Source of the DNA: Marinibacterium sp.
GTDB lineage: Bacteria > Pseudomonadota > Alphaproteobacteria > Rhodobacterales > Rhodobacteraceae
Direction: 5' to 3'
Assembly (NCBI GenBank): GCA_025800215.1
Contig: JAOXSC010000221.1
Location: 33,399-97,398, forward strand
Length of the DNA stretch: 64,000 nt
The position numbers and the translations under genes are program-made. The notes below the pieces were generated by a model. That model saw nothing but the letters and a program-made list of their open reading frames with translations. It searched no databases and had not been told where the DNA came from. Shown one piece after another: positions 17,422 through 25,026 of this stretch. How positions within the stretch are numbered: position 1 is the stretch's first letter; each line of letters opens with the position of its first letter.

Positions 17422-19185
17422 TCACACCGCCTGTGCAGGCAGATCCATCAGCCCCTGTGCGGTCAGCGCCACAACGGCGCCAAGATATTCCGTCTTGGGA
17501 AGCTCGCGTTCGAACCAGTAGCGCGCGAGGATCCGTTTGCGCTGCACCAGCGCCGGATCCAGATCGCCCTGCGCGCCCAAGGCCGCGCGCGCCGATTTCA
17601 GCCACATCAGCGCCAGCACCGTGTGCCCCGTCATGGTCAGGAAATCCGCCGCAGCCCCGGCCAGGTCATAGCCCTGCCCGGCCATCAGCCCCGTGCCCGC
17701 CTGTTCAAGCAGATCGGCCGCACGGGCAAGGGCGGCAACCTGCGGGCCCAGCCCCAAACAGCGCGCACCGGCGCGGGCTTCGGCGCGGATCTCGGCCAGC
17801 AGGCTGGCAAAGGCCGCGCCCTGCCCCAGCCGCAGCTTGCGCGTCACCAGATCATGGGCCTGCACGCCGTTGGCGCCTTCATAAAGCTGCAGGATGCGGG
17901 CATCGCGCACCAGCTGTTCGATCCCCGTTTCGGTGATGAACCCATGCCCGCCCCAGACCTGCATCGCCGCACCAAGCGCATCCGATCCACGGTCCGACAG
18001 ATAGGCCTTGATCACCGGGGTCAGCAGAGCCCCCACCAGCGGCCCATGCGCCACCCCCGGCTCCTGATCCTGCAGCAGCCGCCCCGCCCATGCCACCAGC
18101 GCGCGCCCGCCTTCGGCAAAGGCGCTCATCCCCAGCAGCACGCGGCGGATGTCGGGGTGGCAGATGATCGGGTCCGCACCACCCGCCCCCCGGTCCGCCG
18201 GATCCAGCGCCTGCCCCGCCAGCCGGTCGCGGGCATAGTCGGCGGCGTTCTGCACCGCGCGCTCGGTCAGCGCGACCGCCTGCAGGCCGGTGCCCAGACG
18301 GGCGGTATTCATCATGTCGAACATGCCGCTCATGTTTGCGGCCCGCGATGCCGCGCCGCTGTCTGCGGTGGCGCGCGACGCGCCCAGCCGATAGCCGGTG
18401 GCCCCGTCGAACCGCAGCGTGCAGGTGGCGCTGCCCCGGATGCCCATCTTGGTTTCGATGCCGCCGGTCGACATGGCGTTTTCGGCCCCCATCTGTCCGG
18501 TCTCGGGGTCGATCTGCCACCGGGGCACCAGAAACAGGGCCACGGTCGAAATGTCATCGTGATAGGCGCCCGCATCATCCGGCAGCTTGGCCAGGACCAG
18601 ATGCATGATGTTGTCAGTCAGATCCTGATCGCCACCGGTGATGAAGATCTTGGTGCCGGTGATGGCGAAACTGCCATCGGGCCGGGGCTCTGCACGGGTT
18701 GTCATCCGGCGCAGGTCGGTGCCGCAATGAGGCTCGGTCAGGCACATGGTCCCGCACCAGTCGCCCGATGCCATGCGCGGCACCACATGGGTCTGCATCC
18801 AGCCCGCCCCGGTGCGCCGGATCACCGTGCGCGCCCCGCTGGTCAGCGTCACATAGAGCCCAAGCGCCATGTTCGACGCGGCGAGAAATTCCTTGATCGC
18901 CAGATGCGTGACGCCCGGCAGCCCGGTTTCATCCTGCGTGCTCTGCCAGCCCGCCGCACACAGCGCCGCATAGGCGGGGTGAAACAGGTCGGGCACCCGC
19001 ACACGGCCGTTTTCGAACCGGCAGCCCGCCGCATCGCCGGCTGCATTGGTGGGCGCGATGTCCTGTTCGAAGAACCGCGCCGCCGCAGTCAGCGCGGCCA
19101 GGCTGTCATCAACATCATCGACCGCAAAGACATGGCGCAGCAGGAACGCATAATCCGCCACCGGCGCCCGGTAGCTCAGGCTCAT
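17422..19185 (-). CDS. Acyl-CoA dehydrogenase (about 590-residue class with C-terminal extension)
   Basis: 587 residues from ATG 19185, four bases after the stop of the preceding crotonase gene; a longer frame to 19227 would overlap that gene. The FAD-binding part shows MCLTEPHCGTDL and ITGTKIFITGGDQDLTDNI. LYEGANGVQAHDL is the YEG motif that carries the catalytic Glu in this class. The length and the extra C-terminal helical domain match the group that includes DmdC-type and other specialised dehydrogenases. It introduces the alpha,beta double bond into an acyl-CoA and passes electrons to ETF. Confidence 0.9.
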   Translation of the reverse strand: MSLSYRAPVADYAFLLRHVFAVDDVDDSLAALTAAARFFEQDIAPTNAAGDAAGCRFENGRVRVPDLFHPAYAALCAAGWQSTQDETGLPGVTHLAIKEFLAASNMALGLYVTLTSGARTVIRRTGAGWMQTHVVPRMASGDWCGTMCLTEPHCGTDLRRMTTRAEPRPDGSFAITGTKIFITGGDQDLTDNIMHLVLAKLPDDAGAYHDDISTVALFLVPRWQIDPETGQMGAENAMSTGGIETKMGIRGSATCTLRFDGATGYRLGASRATADSGAASRAANMSGMFDMMNTARLGTGLQAVALTERAVQNAADYARDRLAGQALDPADRGAGGADPIICHPDIRRVLLGMSAFAEGGRALVAWAGRLLQDQEPGVAHGPLVGALLTPVIKAYLSDRGSDALGAAMQVWGGHGFITETGIEQLVRDARILQLYEGANGVQAHDLVTRKLRLGQGAAFASLLAEIRAEARAGARCLGLGPQVAALARAADLLEQAGTGLMAGQGYDLAGAAADFLTMTGHTVLALMWLKSARAALGAQGDLDPALVQRKRILARYWFERELPKTEYLGAVVALTAQGLMDLPAQAV

Positions 19186-19189
19186 CGCG

Positions 19190-19972
19190 TCAGCGCCCGG
19201 TAAAGACCGCGGCGCGGCGCTCGACAAAGGACGCGATGCCTTCGCGCATATCTTCGCTGCTCATGACCTTTTCGCGGATCTCGGGGATGACGTCGATGGC
19301 CGCCTGTTCGCCCTGTTCAATGAATTTGCGGCCCGCAACCTTCATCGCCTGAACACCCAGAGGCGCGTTCTGGCAGATCAGCTGCGCGATCTCCATCGCG
19401 CGGTCGGTTTCCGCGCCCGTGTCGACAACCTCTTGCACGAGGCCGATGCGATACGCCTCGTCCGGGCCGAATTCGTCGCAGAGCATCAGGTGATACATCG
19501 CATTGCCCCAGCCCGCGCGCGTCACATAGCGGAAATGCGCCCCCCCGAGCGGCGCGATGCCGCGTTTCGATTCCAGCTGGCAGAAGCGCGTGCCGCGACC
19601 CGCCACCACGATGTCACCGGCCAGCATGATTTCAATGCCGATGGTAAAGCAGATCCCCTTGACCGCCGTGATGATCGGTTTGCTGCCCTGTTTGCGAAGG
19701 CCAAACGGATCCTGATGCTCGTCGGGGATCTGATGCGGCGTCGCCTTGGGTCCGAAGAATTTGGGCATGTCCAGACCGGCGGTGAAATCGGGCCCTTCGG
19801 CGCAGATCACCCCGGCCCAGAGATCGGGATTGTCTTCAAGTTCGGTCAGGGCGGCGGCCAGCTCTTCCATCATCTGCGGATGAAAGGCGTTCTTCTTGGT
19901 CGGGTTGTCGATGGTGATCCGAAGCACCCGCCCCACGATGTCACGGCGGATGACGCCTGGTGTCTCATTCAT
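19190..19972 (-). CDS. Enoyl-CoA hydratase/isomerase (crotonase family)
   Basis: 260 residues from ATG 19972, with GGGGAGG upstream. Crotonase-fold signatures: RITIDNPTKKNAFHPQM, the oxyanion-hole GICFTIGIEIMLAGDIVVA, and LESKRGIAPLGGAHFRYV near the active-site Glu. PDFTAGLDMPKFF is the usual first oxyanion strand. It is the first gene of the leftward beta-oxidation operon, divergent from a second crotonase gene at 20142, with two operator copies between them. The exact substrate is unknown; crotonases can hydrate, isomerise, hydrolyse or cleave ring CoA thioesters. Confidence 0.88.
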   Translation of the reverse strand: MNETPGVIRRDIVGRVLRITIDNPTKKNAFHPQMMEELAAALTELEDNPDLWAGVICAEGPDFTAGLDMPKFFGPKATPHQIPDEHQDPFGLRKQGSKPIITAVKGICFTIGIEIMLAGDIVVAGRGTRFCQLESKRGIAPLGGAHFRYVTRAGWGNAMYHLMLCDEFGPDEAYRIGLVQEVVDTGAETDRAMEIAQLICQNAPLGVQAMKVAGRKFIEQGEQAAIDVIPEIREKVMSSEDMREGIASFVERRAAVFTGR

Positions 19973-20027
19973 ATGCCCGGCCTCCCCAACCGTTCCGCTG
20001 TCGCGGATTTGAATGACGTTCCTCATG

Positions 20028-20055
20028 CATCAGAATGACATACATCATGCTGATG
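20028..20055. promoter_or_regulatory. Operator C in the divergent crotonase intergenic region
   Basis: A 28-bp imperfect palindrome bounded by CATCAG and CTGATG. Its core at 20035-20053 is ATGACA-N6-ATGCTGA, a variant of the sites at 4056 and 24234. It sits 56-83 bp upstream of the leftward crotonase start. Confidence 0.55.
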
Positions 20056-20092
20056 TCAAGCCACCTGCCACTGAACCTTGCCCGGAGCGCGC

Positions 20093-20120
20093 GTTTTGCA
20101 TTACCGTTATCATGCAAAAC
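20093..20120. promoter_or_regulatory. Operator C2: GTTTTGCAT-N10-ATGCAAAAC
   Basis: A 9-bp exact inverted repeat with a 10-bp spacer, 21 bp before the rightward crotonase start. It contains TTTGCAT-N6-TATCAT, the same spaced motif as sites A and B read on the other strand. Confidence 0.6.
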
Positions 20121-20141
20121 CGTTGCCAGCAGGGCCCCGTC

Positions 20142-20894
20142 ATGACCGTTCAGATCACCCACCACGACACCATCTGCCTGATCACGCTTGACCGCCCGGA
20201 CCGAATGAACGCGGTGAACGCTGCGCTCAGGCGCGATCTGATCGCCGCGCTGTCGGACGCCAATTCAGACCCCGGCATCGGCGCCATCGTCCTGACCGGG
20301 GCGGGCGACCGCGCCTTTTCGGCCGGTCAGGATCTGCAGGAAACCCGTGCCATGGCGCAGGCCGACATCCCCGGCTGGCTTGATCACCAGCGGGCGATGT
20401 ATCAGGCGGTGCGCGATCTCGACAAAGCCTGCGTGGTGGCGATCAACGGCGTCGCGGCGGGGGCGGGGTTTCAGATCGCGCTCTGCGCCGATCTGAGGGT
20501 CACCCATGGGGCGGCACGTCTGGGGCAGCCCGAAATCCGGGCCGGTCTGGCCAGCATCGTCGGCACCTATCTGATGAGCCTGCATCTGCCGCTTGCCGCC
20601 AACACCCAGCTGTCGCTGACCGGAGAGCTGATCGACGGGCACAGCGCCCATCGCCTGGGGCTGATCAATCATCTGGTGGATCGCGATCAGGTGCTGGGCA
20701 CCGCCATGGATCAGGCGCGCAAGCTTGCCGCGCTGCCGCCCACGGCGATGCGGGTGTCCAAGGCGCGCCTGCGCGACATGACACAACCCGGATTTGACGC
20801 CGCCTGCGATGCCGCCGTCGCCCTGCAGCTTGCCTGCTATGCCAGCGGCGAACCCCAGGCCGCGCAAGAGGCGTTCCTGGCGCGCGCCCGCTAG
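20142..20894 (+). CDS. Enoyl-CoA hydratase/isomerase (PaaG-like)
   Basis: 250 residues; ATG 20142 is chosen because MTVQITHHDTICLITLDRPDR is the normal crotonase start. AGAGDRAFSAGQDL and INGVAAGAGFQIALCADLRVT form the oxyanion hole. LGQPEIRAGLASIVGTYLM carries the Glu. The FSAGQDL variant is common in PaaG-type isomerases of aromatic CoA degradation. It ends in a 3-base overlap with the thioesterase gene on the other strand (CTAG shared by both stops). It is controlled by operators C and C2. Confidence 0.87.
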   Translation: MTVQITHHDTICLITLDRPDRMNAVNAALRRDLIAALSDANSDPGIGAIVLTGAGDRAFSAGQDLQETRAMAQADIPGWLDHQRAMYQAVRDLDKACVVAINGVAAGAGFQIALCADLRVTHGAARLGQPEIRAGLASIVGTYLMSLHLPLAANTQLSLTGELIDGHSAHRLGLINHLVDRDQVLGTAMDQARKLAALPPTAMRVSKARLRDMTQPGFDAACDAAVALQLACYASGEPQAAQEAFLARAR

Positions 20895-21766
20895 GCTTTG
20901 CGCGGCCGCATCAGCGATTCCTGTGCGGTGCTGGCCACCAGCGCGCCGTCGCGGTCAAAGATCATCCCCCGCGCAAAGCTGCGCCCGCGCCCCGTCCACG
21001 GCCCGTCCATGGCATAGAAATGCCAGTCCTGCAGCCGCGTGGGGGCATGAAACCAGATCGAATGATCAAGGCTGGCACCCTGCACCCGGTTCTGGGCCCA
21101 GCTCATCCCATGGGGGCGCAACCCGACCCCCATCAGCCCGATATCCGACGCATAGGCCAGATAGCGCTGCTGGCGCGCTGCGCTGTCATCGGGGTCACCC
21201 CCCTGCGCGGGCGGCATGCGGAACCAGAACCCGTTGCGATCATCGGCGGGCTGGGGGTCTTGGTCGTCCATCGGGGTGACCTCGCGGATCTCGAACTGGG
21301 CGCGGTGAAAGGCCTTGTTCATCGCCTCGACCGAGCGTTCGGCCCCGGCGTCCCCGTGGGCTTCGGGCGTCAGTGCCTCGGGGGCGGGCACATCGGGCAT
21401 GGGGTGCTGATGGTCCCAGCCATCGTCATCGCCATGAAACGACGCCGTCAGGCTCAGGATCCCGCGCCCATCCTGCAGCGCCAGCACCCGCCGCGTGCTG
21501 AAGGATCCGCCATCGCGGGCCCGCTCGACCTGAAAGATCAGCGGCTGGTCGGGCCGCCCGGCCCGCAGGAAATAGCTGTGGGCCGAATGGCAGAGCCGAT
21601 CACCAGGCAAGGTCGCCCCCGCCGCCGCCAGACATTGCGCGATCACCTGCCCGCCATACAGGCGCGACGGGCCTTGCCCCGGCGCCATCGGCGGCGCCCG
21701 GAACAGATCGGCATCCAGCCGCTCGGGCTGCAGCAGCGCAGCCAGCCCGCGCGCACCGTCAGACAT
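20891..21766 (-). CDS. tesB: Acyl-CoA thioesterase II (TesB-like)
   Basis: 291 residues, the usual TesB length. LYGGQVIAQCLAAA in the first hot-dog half and ASLDHSIWFHAP in the second are TesB signatures; the latter Asp is catalytic. HSAHSYFLRAGRPDQPLIFQVERARDGGSFSTRRV is the family core. It hydrolyses acyl-CoA to free acid and CoA, perhaps relieving CoA shortage or releasing a dead-end product. It is the third gene of the ligase operon, overlapping the MaoC-type gene by 8 bp. Confidence 0.92.
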   Translation of the reverse strand: MSDGARGLAALLQPERLDADLFRAPPMAPGQGPSRLYGGQVIAQCLAAAGATLPGDRLCHSAHSYFLRAGRPDQPLIFQVERARDGGSFSTRRVLALQDGRGILSLTASFHGDDDGWDHQHPMPDVPAPEALTPEAHGDAGAERSVEAMNKAFHRAQFEIREVTPMDDQDPQPADDRNGFWFRMPPAQGGDPDDSAARQQRYLAYASDIGLMGVGLRPHGMSWAQNRVQGASLDHSIWFHAPTRLQDWHFYAMDGPWTGRGRSFARGMIFDRDGALVASTAQESLMRPRKA

Positions 21767-22217
21767 AGGACAGGCCCAGCCATTCGGCGATCAGCGCCGG
21801 GGTATCGTTTCCGTCGATCTCGACCGTCACATCCGTGCGCGTCTGAACCTGACCGGGCGCGCGCTGCGTCACCTCCAGCAGACGGAACCGCCCCCGGATC
21901 CGCGCCCCTGCCGGGACCGGCGCCAGAAAGCGGATCTTGTCAAAGCCATAGTTCACCGCCATCTTGCGCCCCTCGATCCCCGGCACCGCATCCCGCGCCA
22001 GCGGTACCAGCAGCGACAGGGTCAGAAACCCATGCGCGATCGGGCCGCCAAACGGGGTCTCGGCCGCGCGCGCCGGATCCACATGGATGAACTGGTGGTC
22101 ATCGGTGGCATCAGCAAAGGCGTTGATGCGGGGCTGATCGACCACGACCCAGCCCGACACGCCCAGATCCTGACCCACACGCGCGCGAAAGTCGCTTAGG
22201 CTGATGTCATTGCTCAT
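21759..22217 (-). CDS. MaoC-family (R)-specific enoyl-CoA hydratase-like protein
   Basis: 152 residues, single hot-dog domain. INAFADATDDHQFIHVDPARA holds the catalytic Asp-His pair, and TPFGGPIAHGFLTLSL the second conserved motif. It probably hydrates an enoyl-CoA made in the same pathway, with stereochemistry opposite to the crotonases. It overlaps the ligase gene by 4 bp (ATGA) and the thioesterase gene by 8 bp, so the three are one tightly coupled operon. Confidence 0.9.
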   Translation of the reverse strand: MSNDISLSDFRARVGQDLGVSGWVVVDQPRINAFADATDDHQFIHVDPARAAETPFGGPIAHGFLTLSLLVPLARDAVPGIEGRKMAVNYGFDKIRFLAPVPAGARIRGRFRLLEVTQRAPGQVQTRTDVTVEIDGNDTPALIAEWLGLSYV

Positions 22218-24121
22218 GTGTTCCCCCCGATCAGCAGGTCCCCGCCCGAGCCGTCATAAAGCCGCCCCACGATCCCCGCGCGCAGCGCCAAGACCCGACG
22301 TTGATTGATGTAGCCTTTGTCATTGATTTCATTGCCGGCCAGATCGGGCGGATCGGCCAGCACGCCGATGGCCCGGATCTGGCGGCTCGATCCGTGATTG
22401 TCGCGGTTCCACCGTGCCAGAGCCGCGCCAAGGGCGGCGCGGTCTTCGGGCGCGGGGTCGATCAGGCCATCATCGCGGGCCACCGCGCGGGCCCGCGCGC
22501 TATCGGTCAGCCAGACAAGGGCGGCGATATGGGCCCGGCCTTCGCCTGCGATCACCGCATCGCGCACCAGCCCGCCACATTCCAGATTGAACCCCACCCG
22601 CACCGCGCCGACCTGCACGAAGGTGCCGCTATCAAGCTTGAAATCCTCGCTCACCCGCCCGGCATAGCGCAGATCCTCGGCGATCCGGTCGGGATCATCA
22701 AAGCGCATTGCATCACCAGTGCAAAAGAAGCCTTCTTCGTCGAAAACCCGCGCCGTCAGCTCGGGCTGATCGACATAGCCGGGAAAGACATTTGGGCCCT
22801 TGATGCGCAGCTCATAACGGTCATCGCCAAGCGGCAGCATCTTGGCCTCGACCCCCGGCATGGGCATGCCGACCCGCCCCACCCCGTCATAGGGCCAGTG
22901 CACCGACAGGGCCGACGGGGCAAGCTCGGTCATCGCAAAGCCGCCCGTCAGCGGGATGCGATAGCCGCGATGGGCCACCGCAAGGGCCTGCAGCCGGTCA
23001 TAGGTTTCACCGGGAAACCCCGCACCGCCATAATGCAGATAGGTAAGCCCCGAAAAGAACGCCTGCGCCAGATCGGGATCGTCTTCCATCGCATCGACCA
23101 GCATCCCATAGGCCAGCGGCACGTTGGAATAATTGGTCGGGCGCACCTCGCGGATCGCATCCAGGCTGCGCTGGAAATCGGCGCCCGCCACCGGCCGACC
23201 GCTGTCGATATAAAGGGTCGAAGCCGTGCGCAGCGTGTCATGCAGGATGTGATTGCCCCCGAAGGTGTGATGCCAGGGCAGCCAGCACAGCTTGCGCCGA
23301 TGCGCCTGCGGCACATGCATGGCCACCGCCTGCGACATGGCCAGATTGGCACACATCATCCGGTGGGTGTTGATCACCCCCTTGGGCGACCCGGTCGAGC
23401 CCGAGGTGAACAGCAGCTTGCCCACCGTATCGGGCGTGACCGCCGCATGGGCGCGCATGACCGCATCGGTCACCGGCGTCTCCAGCAAGGCGGTCACATT
23501 CAGATCGCCGGGACGCGGGCGTTCGGACACCACGGTGCAGCCACTCAGATCCAGCCGGTCCAGAGCACCCGACAGCGCCTGCGCGTCATCCACAAAAAAG
23601 AGCCGCGCGCGCGACTGAGCAAAGGTGCTTTCAAGGCGGGCGAAGGCCTCGGAAAAGCGGGCATAGCTGGGCGAGATCGGCGCCACCGTGATCCCCGCCA
23701 TCATCGCGCCAAAGGTCATCTGCGCATGCGGGATACTGTTGCGCGACAGGATCGCGATACAGTCGCCCTGAGCCAGCCCCCGGTCCAGCAGCGCCTGTGC
23801 AATCGCAGCACTGGTGCGTTCCAGATCGCGAAAGCTGGGGCCAGCCCAACCGTCGGGGCCACGTTCGGCCAGGGCCAGACGGTCGGGATGAGCTTTGGCG
23901 GCGGCAAACAGGTGGTCGATCACGCTGCTGGGGTAGTCGGGCAGATCGACACGCTGACGCAGATAGATCGCCGCGCCGACCCGGCGCAGTTCGGGGCATG
24001 GGGCGCGATAAGATAGCGGGCCAAAGACCGGATCATGATGGGTAACGAAACCTTCGGGCGGATCTGTCAGGTCCGGCGCCCCTGCCCCGATCTGTGCCCC
24101 CGTTTGATGCGCTTCTGTCAT
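22214..24121 (-). CDS. Acyl/aryl-CoA synthetase, feruloyl-CoA synthase-like
   Basis: 635 residues, full-length AMP-forming ligase. The P-loop-like LLFTSGSTGSPKGVINTH, FAMTELAPSA and CTGDAMRFDDPDR are the adenylate motifs. DFKLDSGTFVQVGAVRVGFN in place of the usual DxIxxxGxxVxP hinge is characteristic of the feruloyl-CoA synthase branch. The C-terminal DKGYINQRRVL supplies the catalytic Lys. It activates a carboxylic acid, plausibly a phenylpropanoid or other aryl-alkenoic acid, to CoA. It heads the ligase-MaoC-TesB operon and is divergent from the TetR gene at 24432. Confidence 0.85.
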   Translation of the reverse strand: MTEAHQTGAQIGAGAPDLTDPPEGFVTHHDPVFGPLSYRAPCPELRRVGAAIYLRQRVDLPDYPSSVIDHLFAAAKAHPDRLALAERGPDGWAGPSFRDLERTSAAIAQALLDRGLAQGDCIAILSRNSIPHAQMTFGAMMAGITVAPISPSYARFSEAFARLESTFAQSRARLFFVDDAQALSGALDRLDLSGCTVVSERPRPGDLNVTALLETPVTDAVMRAHAAVTPDTVGKLLFTSGSTGSPKGVINTHRMMCANLAMSQAVAMHVPQAHRRKLCWLPWHHTFGGNHILHDTLRTASTLYIDSGRPVAGADFQRSLDAIREVRPTNYSNVPLAYGMLVDAMEDDPDLAQAFFSGLTYLHYGGAGFPGETYDRLQALAVAHRGYRIPLTGGFAMTELAPSALSVHWPYDGVGRVGMPMPGVEAKMLPLGDDRYELRIKGPNVFPGYVDQPELTARVFDEEGFFCTGDAMRFDDPDRIAEDLRYAGRVSEDFKLDSGTFVQVGAVRVGFNLECGGLVRDAVIAGEGRAHIAALVWLTDSARARAVARDDGLIDPAPEDRAALGAALARWNRDNHGSSRQIRAIGVLADPPDLAGNEINDKGYINQRRVLALRAGIVGRLYDGSGGDLLIGGNT

Positions 24122-24233
24122 GGGTGTGTGACCTCCTGGATGGTCCGGGCTGCATGGGCCGGGGCCACCCGCCAGCGGGGATGGCTGACATCCCTGCGCG
24201 GTCCGAGTCCTCCCCTCCTCAGGTCAATTGTGT

Positions 24234-24252
24234 ATGATACCCATCATGCAAA
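24234..24252. promoter_or_regulatory. Operator B: ATGATA-N6-ATGCAAA
   Basis: It contains the perfect repeat ATGAT-ACCC-ATCAT and lies between the divergent ligase and TetR genes. On the minus strand TTGACT precedes it at promoter-like spacing, so binding would block the ligase promoter. It is the best local link between this motif and the TetR protein. Confidence 0.65.
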
Positions 24253-24431
24253 GTCAATGCTTTGACAGGGTCAGGCCCCGCCGATGGCGGGTATCTGGAC
24301 CTTGGGATTTGAAATCTGTATTATCGACCCAATATAGAATTCGGCTTTTTGACCCTGCGCCAACCGCCGGCGCGGTTGCCAGATCCCGGCGGGATGTGGC
24401 AGGGGGTCTGACACAAGGTATAGGGGCGCGT

Positions 24432-25004
24432 ATGGGATATTCGCAGGCTCAGAAGGAAAAACACCGGGATCAGATCCTGTCAAACGCGGGCGAGCAGCTG
24501 CGGCAGGGCGGGTTTTCCGCGATCAACGTGGTGTCGCTGATGAAATCGGTCGGGCTGACCCATGGCGGGTTTTACGGCCATTTCGACAACAAGGAAGACC
24601 TGCTGGATCAGGCGCTGGAACGCGCCCTTTCCGAAGGTCGGCTGACCGCCAAACTGGCCGCCTCCAACAAAAAACGCAGTTTTGCGCGCTATGTGGGCAG
24701 CTATGTCAGCACCAAGCACCGCGATCTTCCGGGCACCGGTTGCGCGATCCCCGCACTGGTGTCGGACGTGTCGCGCCGCCCCGAAGCCTCGCGCGAAATC
24801 ATGCAGGCCCATATCGACGATTTCATCGACACGGTGGCCGATTACCTGGACGATGACCGCGAAAAGGCCAATGTCGCGGTCGCGGCCATGGTCGGTGCCC
24901 TGGCACTGTCGCGGGTGATGACCGACGACAGCAAGGCCGCGGCCTTGCTGAAGGCGACCAAGGCACATCTGCTGACCTTCGAAGACGACATCGACGACGC
25001 CTGA
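24432..25004 (+). CDS. TetR/AcrR-family transcriptional regulator
   Basis: 190 residues from ATG 24432. The N-terminal helix-turn-helix runs RDQILSNAGEQLRQGGFSAINVVSLMKSVGLTHGGFYGHFDNKEDLL; the GGFYGHF recognition helix is typical of AcrR-like repressors. The C-terminal ligand pocket includes the GTGCAIPALVSDVSR segment conserved in this subgroup. The start is 310 bp from the divergent ligase gene; the gap holds operator B and an AT-rich stretch near 24315-24345 likely to contain its own promoter. It is the candidate repressor of the whole ATGAYA-N6-ATGCWRA regulon, with an acyl-CoA as possible inducer (inference). Confidence 0.87.
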   Translation: MGYSQAQKEKHRDQILSNAGEQLRQGGFSAINVVSLMKSVGLTHGGFYGHFDNKEDLLDQALERALSEGRLTAKLAASNKKRSFARYVGSYVSTKHRDLPGTGCAIPALVSDVSRRPEASREIMQAHIDDFIDTVADYLDDDREKANVAVAAMVGALALSRVMTDDSKAAALLKATKAHLLTFEDDIDDA

Positions 25005-25026
25005 CCCGCGCGGCATCTGCACGACC

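Noticed and set aside
14917..19203. Very long open frames on the plus strand opposite the beta-oxidation operon (617 and 667 codons), and similar ones at 22301-24016 and 27476-29794
   Set aside because: They mirror well-conserved enzymes in GC-rich DNA, are rich in Arg/Gln/His/Gly without domains, and have no ribosome-binding sites. They are shadows.
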